A DNA stretch of 64,000 nt from Streptomyces atratus (lineage in GTDB: Bacteria; Actinomycetota; Actinomycetes; Streptomycetales; Streptomycetaceae), in the NCBI RefSeq assembly GCF_900119365.1, contig NZ_FPJO01000022.1:1-64000 (forward strand), in the 5' to 3' direction. This document shows, piece after piece, positions 25,675 through 34,788 of the stretch. Below the pieces are notes generated by a model, which was not told the DNA's origin, searched no databases, and saw only the letters and a list, made by a program, of their open reading frames with translations. Positions within the stretch are counted from its first letter, which is position 1, and every line of letters begins with the position of its first letter. A program made the position numbers and the translations under genes.

Positions 25675-28600
25675 CGATCGACCCGCGTCTGCTCCGCTAC
25701 GCCCGCGCCACCCGCCTCTTCCTGGCGGCCGTGGTGGCGCTCGGAGTCGTCGGCGCCGCGCTGGTCATCGCCCAGGCCATGCTCATCGCCGAAGTGGTGG
25801 TGGGCGGCTTCGAGGACGGACTGACGGTCTCCGGGCTACGGACCCCGCTGATCCTGCTCGCCGCAGTCGCGCTCGGCCGGGCGCTGGTCTCCTGGCTGAC
25901 CGAACTGGCCGCGTACCGGGCCAGCGCGGCGGTCAAGTCCGAACTCCGCGGCCGGCTGCTGGCGCGGGCCGCGGCGCTCGGCCCCGGCTGGCTGAACGGA
26001 CAGCGCACCGGCTCCCTGGTGGCGCTCGCGACCCGTGGCGTGGACGCGCTCGACGACTACTTCGCGCGCTATCTGCCGCAGCTCGGACTCGCGGTGGTCG
26101 TGCCGGTGGCGGTCCTCGCCAGGATCGTCACCGAGGACTGGGTCTCGGCGGCGATCATCGTCGTCACGCTGCCGCTCATCCCGCTCTTCATGATCCTGAT
26201 CGGCTGGGCCACGCAGTCCCGGATGGACCGTCAGTGGCGGCTGCTGTCCCGGCTCTCCGGACATTTCCTCGACGTGGTCGCCGGACTGCCGACGCTGAAG
26301 GTCTTCGGCCGCGCCAAGGCACAGGCCGAGTCCATCCGTACGATCACCTCGCAGTACCGCCGGGCCACACTGCGGACCCTGCGGATCGCGTTCCTGTCGT
26401 CCTTCGCCCTGGAACTGCTGGCGACGCTGTCGGTGGCCCTCGTCGCCGTCACCATCGGCATGCGGCTGGTCCACGGCGGACTCGACCTCTACACCGGCCT
26501 GGTGGTGCTGATCCTGGCGCCCGAGGCCTATCTGCCGATCCGCCAGGTCGGAGCGCAGTACCACGCGGCCGCCGAGGGGCTCTCGGCCGCGGAGGAGATC
26601 TTCGCGGTCCTGGAGACCGAGCCCCGACAGGCCGGCACGGCGGGTGTACCCGGTGCGCTGCGGCTGGAGCTGGAGGGGGTGACCGTACGGCACGAGGGAC
26701 GTACCGAACCCTCGCTGGCCGGGGCCTCGCTGGTGGTGGACGAGGGGGAGACCGTGGCCCTGGTCGGCCCCAGCGGCGTCGGGAAGTCCACCCTGCTCGA
26801 TGTGGTGCTCGGCTTCACCACGCCCGACGAGGGACGGGTACGGATCGGCGGCGTCGATCTGGCGACGCTCTCGCCCGACAAGTGGCGGGAGCGGATCGCC
26901 TGGGTGCCGCAGCGCCCGTACCTCTTCGCGGGCACCATCGCGGAGAACGTACGACTGGCCCGACCGGACGCCGACGCCGGCGCGGTGACAGCCGCGCTGC
27001 GGGACGCCGGGGCGTACGACTTCGTGGCAGAACTCCCGGACGGGGAGCGGACGCTCCTCGGCGAGGACGGCGCCGGTCTCTCCGCCGGACAGCGGCAGCG
27101 GCTGGCGCTCGCCCGGGCCTTCCTCGCCGACCGCCCGCTGCTGCTGCTCGACGAGCCGACCGCGAGCCTGGACGGCGAGACGGAAGCGGGGATCGTCGAG
27201 GCGGTACGACGGCTGGCGGCGGGACGGACCGTGCTGCTGGTCGTGCACCGTCCGGCGCTGCTCTCGGTGGCCGACCGGGTGGTGACCCTGGAACCGTCCG
27301 CGGCGGCGCGGCCGGCGAGGACCGGGGCGACCGCGCCGCGCCCGACGAGCGCTCCCTCCGGCCGTAACGAAGAGGCACCGGAGCCCGAGGCACTGCGGGA
27401 CACCGAGGCCCGCTCCGGCCGGGTCCTGGCACGGGTCCGGGAAGCCGCGGGGGCACAGCGCGGCCGGCTCGCACTGGCGCTGCTGCTGGGCAGCCTCGCC
27501 GTGGGCTCGGCCGTCGGGCTGATGGCCGTCTCAGGCTGGCTGATCTCCCGCGCCTCCGAACAGCCCCCGGTGCTCTATCTGATGGTCGCCGTGACCGCGA
27601 CCCGCGCCTTCGGACTCGGGCGGGCCGTCTTCCGTTATGCCGAGCGCATGGTGTCGCACGACGCGGTGCTCAAGATGCTCGCCGAGCTGCGCGTCGCGGT
27701 CTACCGGGGCCTGGAGCGCGTCGCGCCCGCCGGACTGCGCCGGACCCGGCGCGGGGACCTGCTCTCCCGGCTCGTCGCCGACGTGGACGCCCTGCAGGAC
27801 TACTGGCTGCGCTGGATGCTGCCCGCCGGGACCGCCGTGGTCGTCGGAACGGCGGCCGCCGGATTCATCGGCTGGCTGCTGCCGGCCGCGGGTGTCGTGC
27901 TCGCCGCCGGGCTGCTGCTGGCCGGGGTGGGAGTGCCGCTGGTCAGCAGTGCCTGCTCCCGTCACACGGAACGACGACTCGCCCCCGCCCGCGCCGAACT
28001 GGCCACCCGGATCACGGACCTGCTCGGCGGGACCGCCGAACTGACCGTCGCGGGTGCCCTGCCCGCCCGCGCCGAACGGACCCGGGAGGCCGACGGCGTA
28101 CTGACCCGCATCGCCGCGCGCGCGGCCACCGCCACCGCACTCGGCACCGGCCTGATCACTCTGATCGCCGGCCTCACCGTCGTCGCCACCGCACTCGTCG
28201 CCCTTCCCGCCGTGCACGACGGGGGGCTCGCGGGCGTGGAACTCGCGGTGGTGGTGCTTACCCCGCTGGCCGCCTTCGAGGCCGTGACCGGGCTGCCGCT
28301 CGCCGCGCAGTACCGCAGGCGGGTCGAGCGGAGCGCGGAGCGGGTGTTCGAGGTGCTGGACGCGCCGCTGCCGGTAAGCGAACCCGGCAGCCCGGCCGAG
28401 GCGCCCGCATCGCCCTTCCCGCTGGAGGTACGAGGGCTGTCGGCCTGCTACCCGGGAGCGGAACGGGACGCTCTCGACACCGTCGACCTGACGCTGACGG
28501 CCGGCCGGCGAATCGCCGTCGTCGGGCCCTCCGGCTCCGGGAAGACGACCCTCGCGCAGATCCTGGTCCGCTTCCTGGACGCGCGGGCGGGGACGTACCG

Positions 28601-29219
28601 GATCGGCGGGGTCGACGCCGGTGCGCTGGAGGGGGACACGGTCCGGCGGTACGTCGGGCTGTGCGCCCAGGACGCCCATGTCTTCGACAGCTCCATCCGG
28701 GAGAACCTGCGGCTGGCCCGTACCGGCGCGACGGACGAGGAGCTGCGTGCCGCCCTCGGCAGGGCCCGGCTGCTCGACTGGGCCGAGGCGCTGCCCGACG
28801 GGCTCGACACCCTCGTCGGCGAGCACGGCGCACGCCTCTCCGGCGGACAGCGCCAACGCCTCGCCCTGGCCAGGGCGATCCTCGCCGACTTTCCCGTCCT
28901 CGTCCTGGACGAGCCTGCCGAGCATCTCGACCTGGCGACCGCGGACGCCCTGACGGCGGATCTGCTGGCCGCCACCGAGGGGCGCACGACTGTGCTGATC
29001 ACCCATCGCCTGGAGGGGCTCGAAGCTGTCGACGAGGTGCTGGTGCTGGACGCGGGCCGGATCGTGCAGCGCGGCCCGTACGCCGATCTCGCCGCCGGGG
29101 AAGGCCCCTTGCGGCGGATGCTGGAACGCGAGCGGGAGACCACGCGGGTACCCGGCGGAGCGATGAGCGAGCAGGGGACCGCGAGGGTGTCGGAGGAAGC
29201 CGTGGGCGCGCGGGTGTGA
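25668..29219 (+). CDS. cydCD: Fused CydD-CydC heterodimeric ABC exporter
   Basis: 1183 residues: two complete type IV ABC half-transporters in one chain. The first half has five or six helices (about 14-300), Walker A GPSGVGKST near 366, signature LSAGQRQRLALARA, and Walker B LLLLDEPTASLD. The second has helices from about 590 to 890, Walker A GPSGSGKTT near 953, signature LSGGQRQRLALARA, and Walker B LVLDEPAEHLD. CydDC exports thiols (cysteine, glutathione in E. coli) and heme-linked compounds needed to assemble cytochrome bd. The fusion is normal for Streptomyces. The GTG start lies inside a parS site, with AGGGG about 10 bp upstream as ribosome site. Confidence 0.95.
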   Translation: MKPIDPRLLRYARATRLFLAAVVALGVVGAALVIAQAMLIAEVVVGGFEDGLTVSGLRTPLILLAAVALGRALVSWLTELAAYRASAAVKSELRGRLLARAAALGPGWLNGQRTGSLVALATRGVDALDDYFARYLPQLGLAVVVPVAVLARIVTEDWVSAAIIVVTLPLIPLFMILIGWATQSRMDRQWRLLSRLSGHFLDVVAGLPTLKVFGRAKAQAESIRTITSQYRRATLRTLRIAFLSSFALELLATLSVALVAVTIGMRLVHGGLDLYTGLVVLILAPEAYLPIRQVGAQYHAAAEGLSAAEEIFAVLETEPRQAGTAGVPGALRLELEGVTVRHEGRTEPSLAGASLVVDEGETVALVGPSGVGKSTLLDVVLGFTTPDEGRVRIGGVDLATLSPDKWRERIAWVPQRPYLFAGTIAENVRLARPDADAGAVTAALRDAGAYDFVAELPDGERTLLGEDGAGLSAGQRQRLALARAFLADRPLLLLDEPTASLDGETEAGIVEAVRRLAAGRTVLLVVHRPALLSVADRVVTLEPSAAARPARTGATAPRPTSAPSGRNEEAPEPEALRDTEARSGRVLARVREAAGAQRGRLALALLLGSLAVGSAVGLMAVSGWLISRASEQPPVLYLMVAVTATRAFGLGRAVFRYAERMVSHDAVLKMLAELRVAVYRGLERVAPAGLRRTRRGDLLSRLVADVDALQDYWLRWMLPAGTAVVVGTAAAGFIGWLLPAAGVVLAAGLLLAGVGVPLVSSACSRHTERRLAPARAELATRITDLLGGTAELTVAGALPARAERTREADGVLTRIAARAATATALGTGLITLIAGLTVVATALVALPAVHDGGLAGVELAVVVLTPLAAFEAVTGLPLAAQYRRRVERSAERVFEVLDAPLPVSEPGSPAEAPASPFPLEVRGLSACYPGAERDALDTVDLTLTAGRRIAVVGPSGSGKTTLAQILVRFLDARAGTYRIGGVDAGALEGDTVRRYVGLCAQDAHVFDSSIRENLRLARTGATDEELRAALGRARLLDWAEALPDGLDTLVGEHGARLSGGQRQRLALARAILADFPVLVLDEPAEHLDLATADALTADLLAATEGRTTVLITHRLEGLEAVDEVLVLDAGRIVQRGPYADLAAGEGPLRRMLERERETTRVPGGAMSEQGTARVSEEAVGARV

Positions 29220-29276
29220 GCCGGGCGGCACGACAGCCGACTTTCCTCCCCAATCGGGACTAACTACTCTCGGGGT

Positions 29277-30980
29277 ATGCCGGAGCAGGACCCGAAGGAC
29301 TCACTCGAAGCCGCTACCCAGGCGACCCGCAGCCTGCAGGGCCTGTCCACCGAAATCACCGCCCGCATCCCACAGCTGCTGGAGGCCATGCGCTCCGTCG
29401 GCGCGGGCCTGGAACTGCACTCCACCCTCGACCGGATCTGCGAGACGGCCGCCGAACTCACCCACTCCCGCTACGCCGCCATCGGCGTCGTCGACGAGGA
29501 GGGCGAAGGGCTCTCCGACTTCGTCACGTACGGAGTGCCGGACGAGGTGGCGGAGGAGATCGGCCACCGCCCCGACGGACACCGCGGGCTGCTGGGCGCG
29601 CTGATCCACGACCCTGTACCGGTGCGGCTCGCCGATCTGACGGCCGATCCGAGGTTCGCCGGCTTCCCGCCCGGCCACCCCCCGATGCGGACCTTTCTCG
29701 GCGTCCCGATCCGCGTACAGGGAGAGATCTTCGGGAACCTCTATCTGGCCGAGAAGGAGGGCGGCGAGTTCAACGACTACGACCTGCACATGGTGCGGGT
29801 GCTCGCCACGGAGGCCGGGATCGCCATCGGCAACGCCCGGCTGTACGAGGCGGCACGCCAGCGCGAGCGGTGGATCGACGGATCGGTGGCCGTGACGACC
29901 GCCCTGCTCTCCGGCGGGGACGCCGACGACGCGCTGTCCGTCGTCGCCGAACAGGCCCGCCGGCTCGCCGACGCCGCCGCCGGGATCGTGCTGCTGCCCA
30001 CCGAGGACGGCGGACTGGAGATCGTCGCCGTCTCCGCGGACGACCCCTCCTCCTCGCTGGGAGTGATCATCGGGCACGAGAGTCCGGTGGCGGCGAAGCT
30101 GCTCGGCGGCGAGGCGGTCTTCGTGGACGATTCGGCCAACGACGCCCGCATGGTCACCAGGCTGGCCCATCGGTACGGCCCGAGCATGCTGCTGCCCCTG
30201 CACAGCGGCGGGCGGGTGCTCGGCGCGCTCGCCACCCCCCGCGCCCGGGGCGGCAGACCGTTCACGGAGGCGGAGCGGACCCTCGCCACCCAGTTCGCCT
30301 CGCAGGCGGCGCTCGCGCTGATGATGGCCGAGGCACAGCGGGACCGGGAGCGGCTCGCGGTCTATGAGGACCGGGACCGGATCGCCCGCGATCTGCACGA
30401 TCTGGTCATTCAGCGGCTGTTCGCCACCGGGATGATGCTGGAGAGCGCCCAGCGCCGGTCGGTGGTGCCCGAGGTGCAGACCGGGGTCGGCCGGGCGGTC
30501 GACGAACTGGACGTGACCATCCAGGAGATCCGTACCGCGATCTTCGCGCTGCAGCAGGAACCCGCCGAGGCGCCGTCGGGGCTCCGCACCCGCGTCCTGC
30601 GCGAGATCAACATGGCGGCGGTCCCGCTGGGCTTCAAACCCTCGCACCGCTTTCTCGGCCCGGTCGACTCGCTGGTCGGCGAGCTGACCGGCAAGAACCT
30701 GATCGCGGCGCTGCGGGAGGCGCTGTCCAATGCCTTCCGGCACGCTGAGGCGTCGTTGATCGACGTGGTCGTCGACGCGACCGTCACGCTGCCCGACGGG
30801 CGGGACGCGGTGCGGCTGTCGGTCGCCGACGACGGAGTGGGCATCCCCGAGGGCGGCCGACGCAGTGGGCTGCGGAACCTGGCGCGCCGGGCGGAGTCGC
30901 TCGGCGGCGCGAGCTGGTTCGGCCCCGGGATCGGGGAGGACGGAGGCGGTACGACGGTGGTGTGGGAGGCGCCCCTCTGA
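29277..30980 (+). CDS. GAF-domain sensor histidine kinase (DevS/NreB-like)
   Basis: 567 residues. Two GAF domains occupy about 50-195 and 215-355. A HisKA_3 dimerisation domain follows, with the phospho-acceptor in RDRIARDLHDLVIQRLFATG (His near 374). An HATPase_c domain comes last, with LREALSNAFRHAEAS (N box) and ADDGVGIPEGGRRSGLRNL (G boxes). The order matches DevS/DosS oxygen-redox sensors. No response regulator gene is adjacent. Its place directly behind cydCD, 57 bp away, suggests a redox or oxygen role and is the same as in S. coelicolor, from memory. No heme ligand can be claimed from the sequence alone. Confidence 0.9.
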   Translation: MPEQDPKDSLEAATQATRSLQGLSTEITARIPQLLEAMRSVGAGLELHSTLDRICETAAELTHSRYAAIGVVDEEGEGLSDFVTYGVPDEVAEEIGHRPDGHRGLLGALIHDPVPVRLADLTADPRFAGFPPGHPPMRTFLGVPIRVQGEIFGNLYLAEKEGGEFNDYDLHMVRVLATEAGIAIGNARLYEAARQRERWIDGSVAVTTALLSGGDADDALSVVAEQARRLADAAAGIVLLPTEDGGLEIVAVSADDPSSSLGVIIGHESPVAAKLLGGEAVFVDDSANDARMVTRLAHRYGPSMLLPLHSGGRVLGALATPRARGGRPFTEAERTLATQFASQAALALMMAEAQRDRERLAVYEDRDRIARDLHDLVIQRLFATGMMLESAQRRSVVPEVQTGVGRAVDELDVTIQEIRTAIFALQQEPAEAPSGLRTRVLREINMAAVPLGFKPSHRFLGPVDSLVGELTGKNLIAALREALSNAFRHAEASLIDVVVDATVTLPDGRDAVRLSVADDGVGIPEGGRRSGLRNLARRAESLGGASWFGPGIGEDGGGTTVVWEAPL

Positions 30981-31023
30981 GGGTTCGGGAGGCGGCCGGG
31001 CGGCTGTCCCTCTCCGGAGGGGC

Positions 31024-31890
31024 TCAGCGCCCGGCGCCGGACGCCAGGCGCTCGGCGATGATCCGCTCGATGACGACCGCGACGCCGTCCTCGCCGTTGC
31101 TGCCGGTCCGGCCGGTGGCAGCGGCGAGCGCGGCCGGGTGGGCGTTGCCCATCGCGTACGAGGTGCCCGCCCAGCTCAGCATCTCCACGTCGTTGGGCAT
31201 GTCCCCGAAGGCGACGACCTCGGCGGGCGAGATGCCGCGCTCGGCGCAGCAGAGCTCCAGCGTGCTGGCCTTGGAGACACCGGGACCGCTGACCTCCAGC
31301 AGGGCCGTGGGGCTGGACCGGGTGAAGGAGGCCCGGCCCCCGGCCGTCGTGCGGGCCAGGTCGAGGAAGTCGTCCGGGGTCAGTTCGGCGTGGTGGGCGA
31401 GGACCTTCAGTACGGGGACGCCGGTGCCGGGCGCCTCCTCGTGCAGCAGCTTCTCGGCGACGGCGACCGAGGCGCACGGATCCAGGTGGAACGGCGGGTA
31501 GTCAGGTTCGTAGTGGATGCCGGTGGCCAGCTCGACGGCGAAGGAGGTGCCGGGGGCGGCGGCGCGCAGCGAGTGGACCACATCGAGGGCGATGGGGCGC
31601 TCCAGCGGCCGGACCTTGACCAGCTCGCCGCCGGCGTGCAGGTCCGCGACCGCCGCGCCGTTGGCGCAGATCGCCAGGCCGTGGCCGTGCACATGGTCGC
31701 TGACGACGTCCATCCAGCGGGCCGGGCGTCCGGTGACGAAGAAGACCTCGATACCGGCCTCCTCGGCAGCGGCCAGCGCGGCGACCGTACGGTCGGAGAC
31801 CGTCTTGTCGTCACGGAGCAGGGTGCCGTCCAGGTCGGTGGCGATCAGCCGGATTGCGGCAGGCGAAGGCGAGTCGGTAGCTGAGGTCAC
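31024..31890 (-). CDS. HAD superfamily (Cof-type) phosphatase
   Basis: 288 residues from GTG 31890. Motif I DLDGTLLRDD (about 17), motif II FFVTGRPA (about 50) and motif IV GDMPNDVEML (about 228) are intact, with the Cof-type C2 cap between. The cluster VSKASTLELCCAE lies just before motif IV. Substrates are usually sugar phosphates or phosphorylated cofactors such as flavin intermediates. It converges on the sensor kinase gene. A second related HAD protein is encoded beside serS (49770-50573). Confidence 0.9.
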   Translation of the reverse strand: MTSATDSPSPAAIRLIATDLDGTLLRDDKTVSDRTVAALAAAEEAGIEVFFVTGRPARWMDVVSDHVHGHGLAICANGAAVADLHAGGELVKVRPLERPIALDVVHSLRAAAPGTSFAVELATGIHYEPDYPPFHLDPCASVAVAEKLLHEEAPGTGVPVLKVLAHHAELTPDDFLDLARTTAGGRASFTRSSPTALLEVSGPGVSKASTLELCCAERGISPAEVVAFGDMPNDVEMLSWAGTSYAMGNAHPAALAAATGRTGSNGEDGVAVVIERIIAERLASGAGR

Positions 31891-31928
31891 CCGCCCATTC
31901 TCGCGCACGAGGGTGCACGGGCGTGCGG

Positions 31929-31979
31929 AGGGGCGCACATCTGAGGATGCACGCCCCTGACCAGGTGAACATGCCTGGT
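31929..31979 (-). terminator. Two hairpins downstream of the LLM oxidoreductase gene
   Basis: AGGGGCG...CGCCCCT (31929-31958) and ACCAGG...CCTGGT (31960-31979) lie side by side, about 30 bp after the LLM stop on the minus strand. They are likely to end its transcript. Confidence 0.5.
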
Positions 31980-32010
31980 GCGTATGCCACCGGTTCCCGG
32001 GGCGGGTTGG

Positions 32011-32910
32011 TCAGCGTCCGAGCTGGGCCAGGCCCTCGGTGGCGATGCGTTCGAAGACCTTCTCGTCCGCCGCGAAGTCGGAGTCGGGGATCGGCAGGTG
32101 GATGACGATTTCGGTGAAGCCGAGCGCGAAGTGGGTGCCCGCGAAGTCCACGAAGGCGTCGAAGGACTGCAGCGGGCGGTCCGGGGTGAAGCCGGTGAGA
32201 AGGATCTTGTCCAGCTCGGCGGCATCCCGGCCGATGGACTCGCAGGCCGTGTCCAGCTTGGCGAGCTGTCCCCGGATGGCTTCCACGGACTGCGCCGGGG
32301 TCCCCGTCTCGTACAGCTTCGGGTCGCCTGTGGTGACCCAGGCCTGGCCGTACCGGGCGGCGAGCTTCATCCCGCGCGGGCCGGTCGCCGCCACCGCGAA
32401 CGGCAGCCGGGGCCGCTGCACACAGCCGGGGATGTTCCGGGCCTCGTGCGCCGAGTAGAACGTGCCCTCGTACGTCACCGAGGGCTCACGGAGCAGTTGG
32501 TCGAGCAGCGGTACGAACTCGTCGAAGTGGTCGGCCCGCTCGCGCGGCGTCCACGGCTCCTCGTCGCTGCGGCGCAGGGTAGTGGCGTCGAAGCCGTTGC
32601 CGCCGGCACCGATGCCGAGGGTGAGGCGCCCGTCGGAGACGTCGTCGAGCGTGATGAGTTCCTTGGCGAGCGTGACGGGGTGCCGGAAGTTGGGGGAGGT
32701 GACGAGGGTGCCCAGGCGGAGGCGCTCGGTCGCCGTGGCGGCGGCGGTGAGGGTCGGCAGGGCACCGAACCAGGGGCCGTCGCGGAAGGTCCGCCAGGCC
32801 AGGTGGTCGTAGGTGTAGGCGGCATGGAACCCGAGGTCTTCGGCCCGCTGCCAGATCTTCTGTCCTTCGGCCCACCGGTGGATGGGGAGGATCACCGTGC
32901 TCAGACGCAT
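32011..32910 (-). CDS. LLM class F420-dependent oxidoreductase
   Basis: 299 residues of the luciferase-like TIM barrel. It starts MRLSTVILPIHRW and shows the typical LRLGTLVTSPNFRHPVTLAKELITLD (about 68-93) and LGIGAGGNGFDA blocks. This is the pattern of F420-dependent oxidoreductases common in actinomycetes; FMN use cannot be excluded. ATG 32910 gives the family N-terminus. A decayed partial copy of its 5' part lies at 40259-40343, on the other side of a probable insertion. Confidence 0.9.
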   Translation of the reverse strand: MRLSTVILPIHRWAEGQKIWQRAEDLGFHAAYTYDHLAWRTFRDGPWFGALPTLTAAATATERLRLGTLVTSPNFRHPVTLAKELITLDDVSDGRLTLGIGAGGNGFDATTLRRSDEEPWTPRERADHFDEFVPLLDQLLREPSVTYEGTFYSAHEARNIPGCVQRPRLPFAVAATGPRGMKLAARYGQAWVTTGDPKLYETGTPAQSVEAIRGQLAKLDTACESIGRDAAELDKILLTGFTPDRPLQSFDAFVDFAGTHFALGFTEIVIHLPIPDSDFAADEKVFERIATEGLAQLGR

Positions 32911-33010
32911 GACCCCGACGATACGCGTGCTTCCTGCTGCCACGGATATGCCGACGGAGCAGATCAGGGAAGCCACGCCGACGCCGCGATGGGGTCGCTA
33001 CCGTGGCGTC

Positions 33011-33322
33011 ATGGGCACGCTGGGAAGGGCCGAACTCGAGGCCATGATCGAAGAGGCGACTGTCGACGCCTACAACGAGGACGAGCAGCTGACCGGTCTG
33101 TTCACCATGCTTGAGGAGTGCCTCGACCTGCCCTTCACCACCGCGGTTCTCGGCGTCGAGGTAACTGTGCACGGCGTCGACCTCACGCCCGACGGCAGGA
33201 TCGCCGCCCTGTGCTCTCGTGGCCGTGTCCGGCAGTCGATCGGCATCCTGGAGCTGCCGTTGCCCAGCCCGGCGCCCGAGGGGGCGGACTGGATCGAGGC
33301 GTACCGCCACTGGGCCGGTTGA
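33011..33322 (+). CDS. Conserved small acidic protein of unknown function
   Basis: 103 residues: an acidic helical start (LEAMIEEATVDAYNEDEQLTG), then LGVEVTVHGVDLTPDGRIAALC and a C-terminal EAYRHWAG. Similar Streptomyces proteins are sometimes labelled calcium-binding, but no EF-hand loop is visible here. The ATG 33011 start is supported by the compact reading frame. It stands just left of the hsdM remnant and accessory block. Confidence 0.72.
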   Translation: MGTLGRAELEAMIEEATVDAYNEDEQLTGLFTMLEECLDLPFTTAVLGVEVTVHGVDLTPDGRIAALCSRGRVRQSIGILELPLPSPAPEGADWIEAYRHWAG

Positions 33323-33396
33323 GGCCGGGCACCTCTCACTTCACGCGGCCACCAGCCAACCCGAGCGGGTCTTCCGCAACCCTGAAAAGATCGAGC

Positions 33397-33546
33397 AGGG
33401 GTGGCAGCGGATGCGGACCGAACGCCTTCCACGGCACGGCTGTCCCCGCCTGCTTCCTGGTACTGCGGGGCACGGACGGAGCACCAGCGGGTCAGCGCGG
33501 CCAGGTACTGTTCGTCAACGCCGAGCGCGAAGTGGTCGCGTACACG
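33397..33546 (+). pseudogene. HsdM-like DNA methylase remnant
   Basis: In the plus frame the bases encode GCGPNAFHGTAVPACFLVL and then RGQVLFVNAEREV. These match the conserved post-catalytic part of type I N6-adenine methylases (GLGPNLFxGTGIPACxLVLR ... RRGxVLFINADRE). No start and no NPPY catalytic motif are present. The preceding bases resemble the family only in another frame, and homology stops where the SWIM gene's 3' end begins. This is a relic of about 50 codons left by a lost restriction-modification gene. Confidence 0.66.
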
Positions 33547-34788
33547 CTACTCCCCGGCCTGCTGCCAGACCGCGGTGAGCGCTGCGACGGGGTCGGCGTC
33601 GGGCGGCGCCGCGGGCCACCATTCGCCGCCGTCGTCCTGGATGTAGGGGTACCAGCGGGCGTCGGGGCCCAGTCGCAGTTGGATGCCATGGCCGGTGAGG
33701 GTGAGGCGGTTGCGCCAGGCCCTGAGGGGGACAGGGGCGGTGGCCATCTCGGTGAGGGCCGCGGTCAGGGTGGTGCGGGCGGCCGACATCGCCGCCGGGT
33801 CGGGAGTGCAGGGCTGTTCGGCGACGGTGATGCCGGTGGCGCCGCCGTGGCGCCAGGCGCGGGTGAGGCGGGCGAACGCGGTCGGTTTGGCGTCGGTGCT
33901 CTGGATCAGGTGGTGGAACCACTCGGGTCCGGGGCTGCTTGCGGCGATCCGTACCGCGTCCTGGTGCTGGGTCAGGTGCAGGCTCGTGGTGTCGCCCGTC
34001 AGCAGACGGCCGGCGCGTGCGGCGGTGTCGGCCATGAGACGTTGCAGGTCCGTGGTGGACAGGCCGGTGCCGGGCGGCGCGGCGGCGGGCAGTGCGGTGG
34101 TGTGGACGGCGGGCTCGGGGGGTTCGGGAAGGGGCGGGGTGTTTTCGGCCAAGGCGGCCCGGGCCGCATAGGCGCCTGCGGCCGGGACGCCGGCCGGGGC
34201 CTGTCGGGTGGTCTCCTGGGCCGCAGTACGGCGTGAGCGCAGCTGGGCGAGGACTTCCTCGCGACCGCGGCCGCGCAGGGCGAAGAGCACGAAGGGGTCG
34301 GCGTCGATGGTGGCGGCGACGGCGTAGCAGAGCGCGGCGGCGTGCTTGCAGGGGTATCCCCAGTCGGGACAGGAGCAGTCCGGGTCGAGCTCGGTGGGCC
34401 GCGGGAGCAGCGGCACGCCCGCCTGGTGGGCGTCGTCGACGAGTTCGGCGGGCATTTCGCCGTCGAGGAGCGCGGCGAGATGCCCGGCACGGGCCGCGAC
34501 GGCGTCGAGCAGGGTGTCCCACTGGATGTCGGTGAGGACGGGCAGGTGCACGAAGGAACGGTAGGGGTGCGGCCTGCTGCCCTGGACAGCGGCCTTGACC
34601 TGGCCCGGGGCGACGGTGGTCGGGCCGACCATGCCCTGGCGGGCGTAGGTGCGTCCGCGGGACAGGCGCCCGGCGTCCAAGGTGGAGCCCTCCAGGGCCG
34701 TCACCCACGCCTGGCCCCACCAGGTTGCCGCGAAGGCTCGCCTGCCATGGGCGGGTGCACGGCGCGGGCCGGGGACGGAGGGGCTCAC
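33547..34788 (-). CDS. SWIM zinc-finger protein
   Basis: 413 residues. An N-terminal block (AATWWGQAWVTALEGSTLD) is typical of Streptomyces SWIM proteins. It is followed by the SWIM motif CSCPDWGYPCKHAAALCY (about residues 140-157), giving the CxC...CxH ligand set. The rest is helical with an alanine/proline linker near 215-250. Its GTG start overlaps the SNF2 helicase stop by 4 bp (GTGA), so translation is coupled. SWIM domains bind DNA or protein; here the pair probably forms one complex with the helicase. Confidence 0.87.
   Translation of the reverse strand: MSPSVPGPRRAPAHGRRAFAATWWGQAWVTALEGSTLDAGRLSRGRTYARQGMVGPTTVAPGQVKAAVQGSRPHPYRSFVHLPVLTDIQWDTLLDAVAARAGHLAALLDGEMPAELVDDAHQAGVPLLPRPTELDPDCSCPDWGYPCKHAAALCYAVAATIDADPFVLFALRGRGREEVLAQLRSRRTAAQETTRQAPAGVPAAGAYAARAALAENTPPLPEPPEPAVHTTALPAAAPPGTGLSTTDLQRLMADTAARAGRLLTGDTTSLHLTQHQDAVRIAASSPGPEWFHHLIQSTDAKPTAFARLTRAWRHGGATGITVAEQPCTPDPAAMSAARTTLTAALTEMATAPVPLRAWRNRLTLTGHGIQLRLGPDARWYPYIQDDGGEWWPAAPPDADPVAALTAVWQQAGE

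Noticed and set aside
33334..34236. Long plus-strand frame over the SWIM gene
   Set aside because: Only its first 50 codons resemble HsdM; the rest is the mirror of the SWIM gene.
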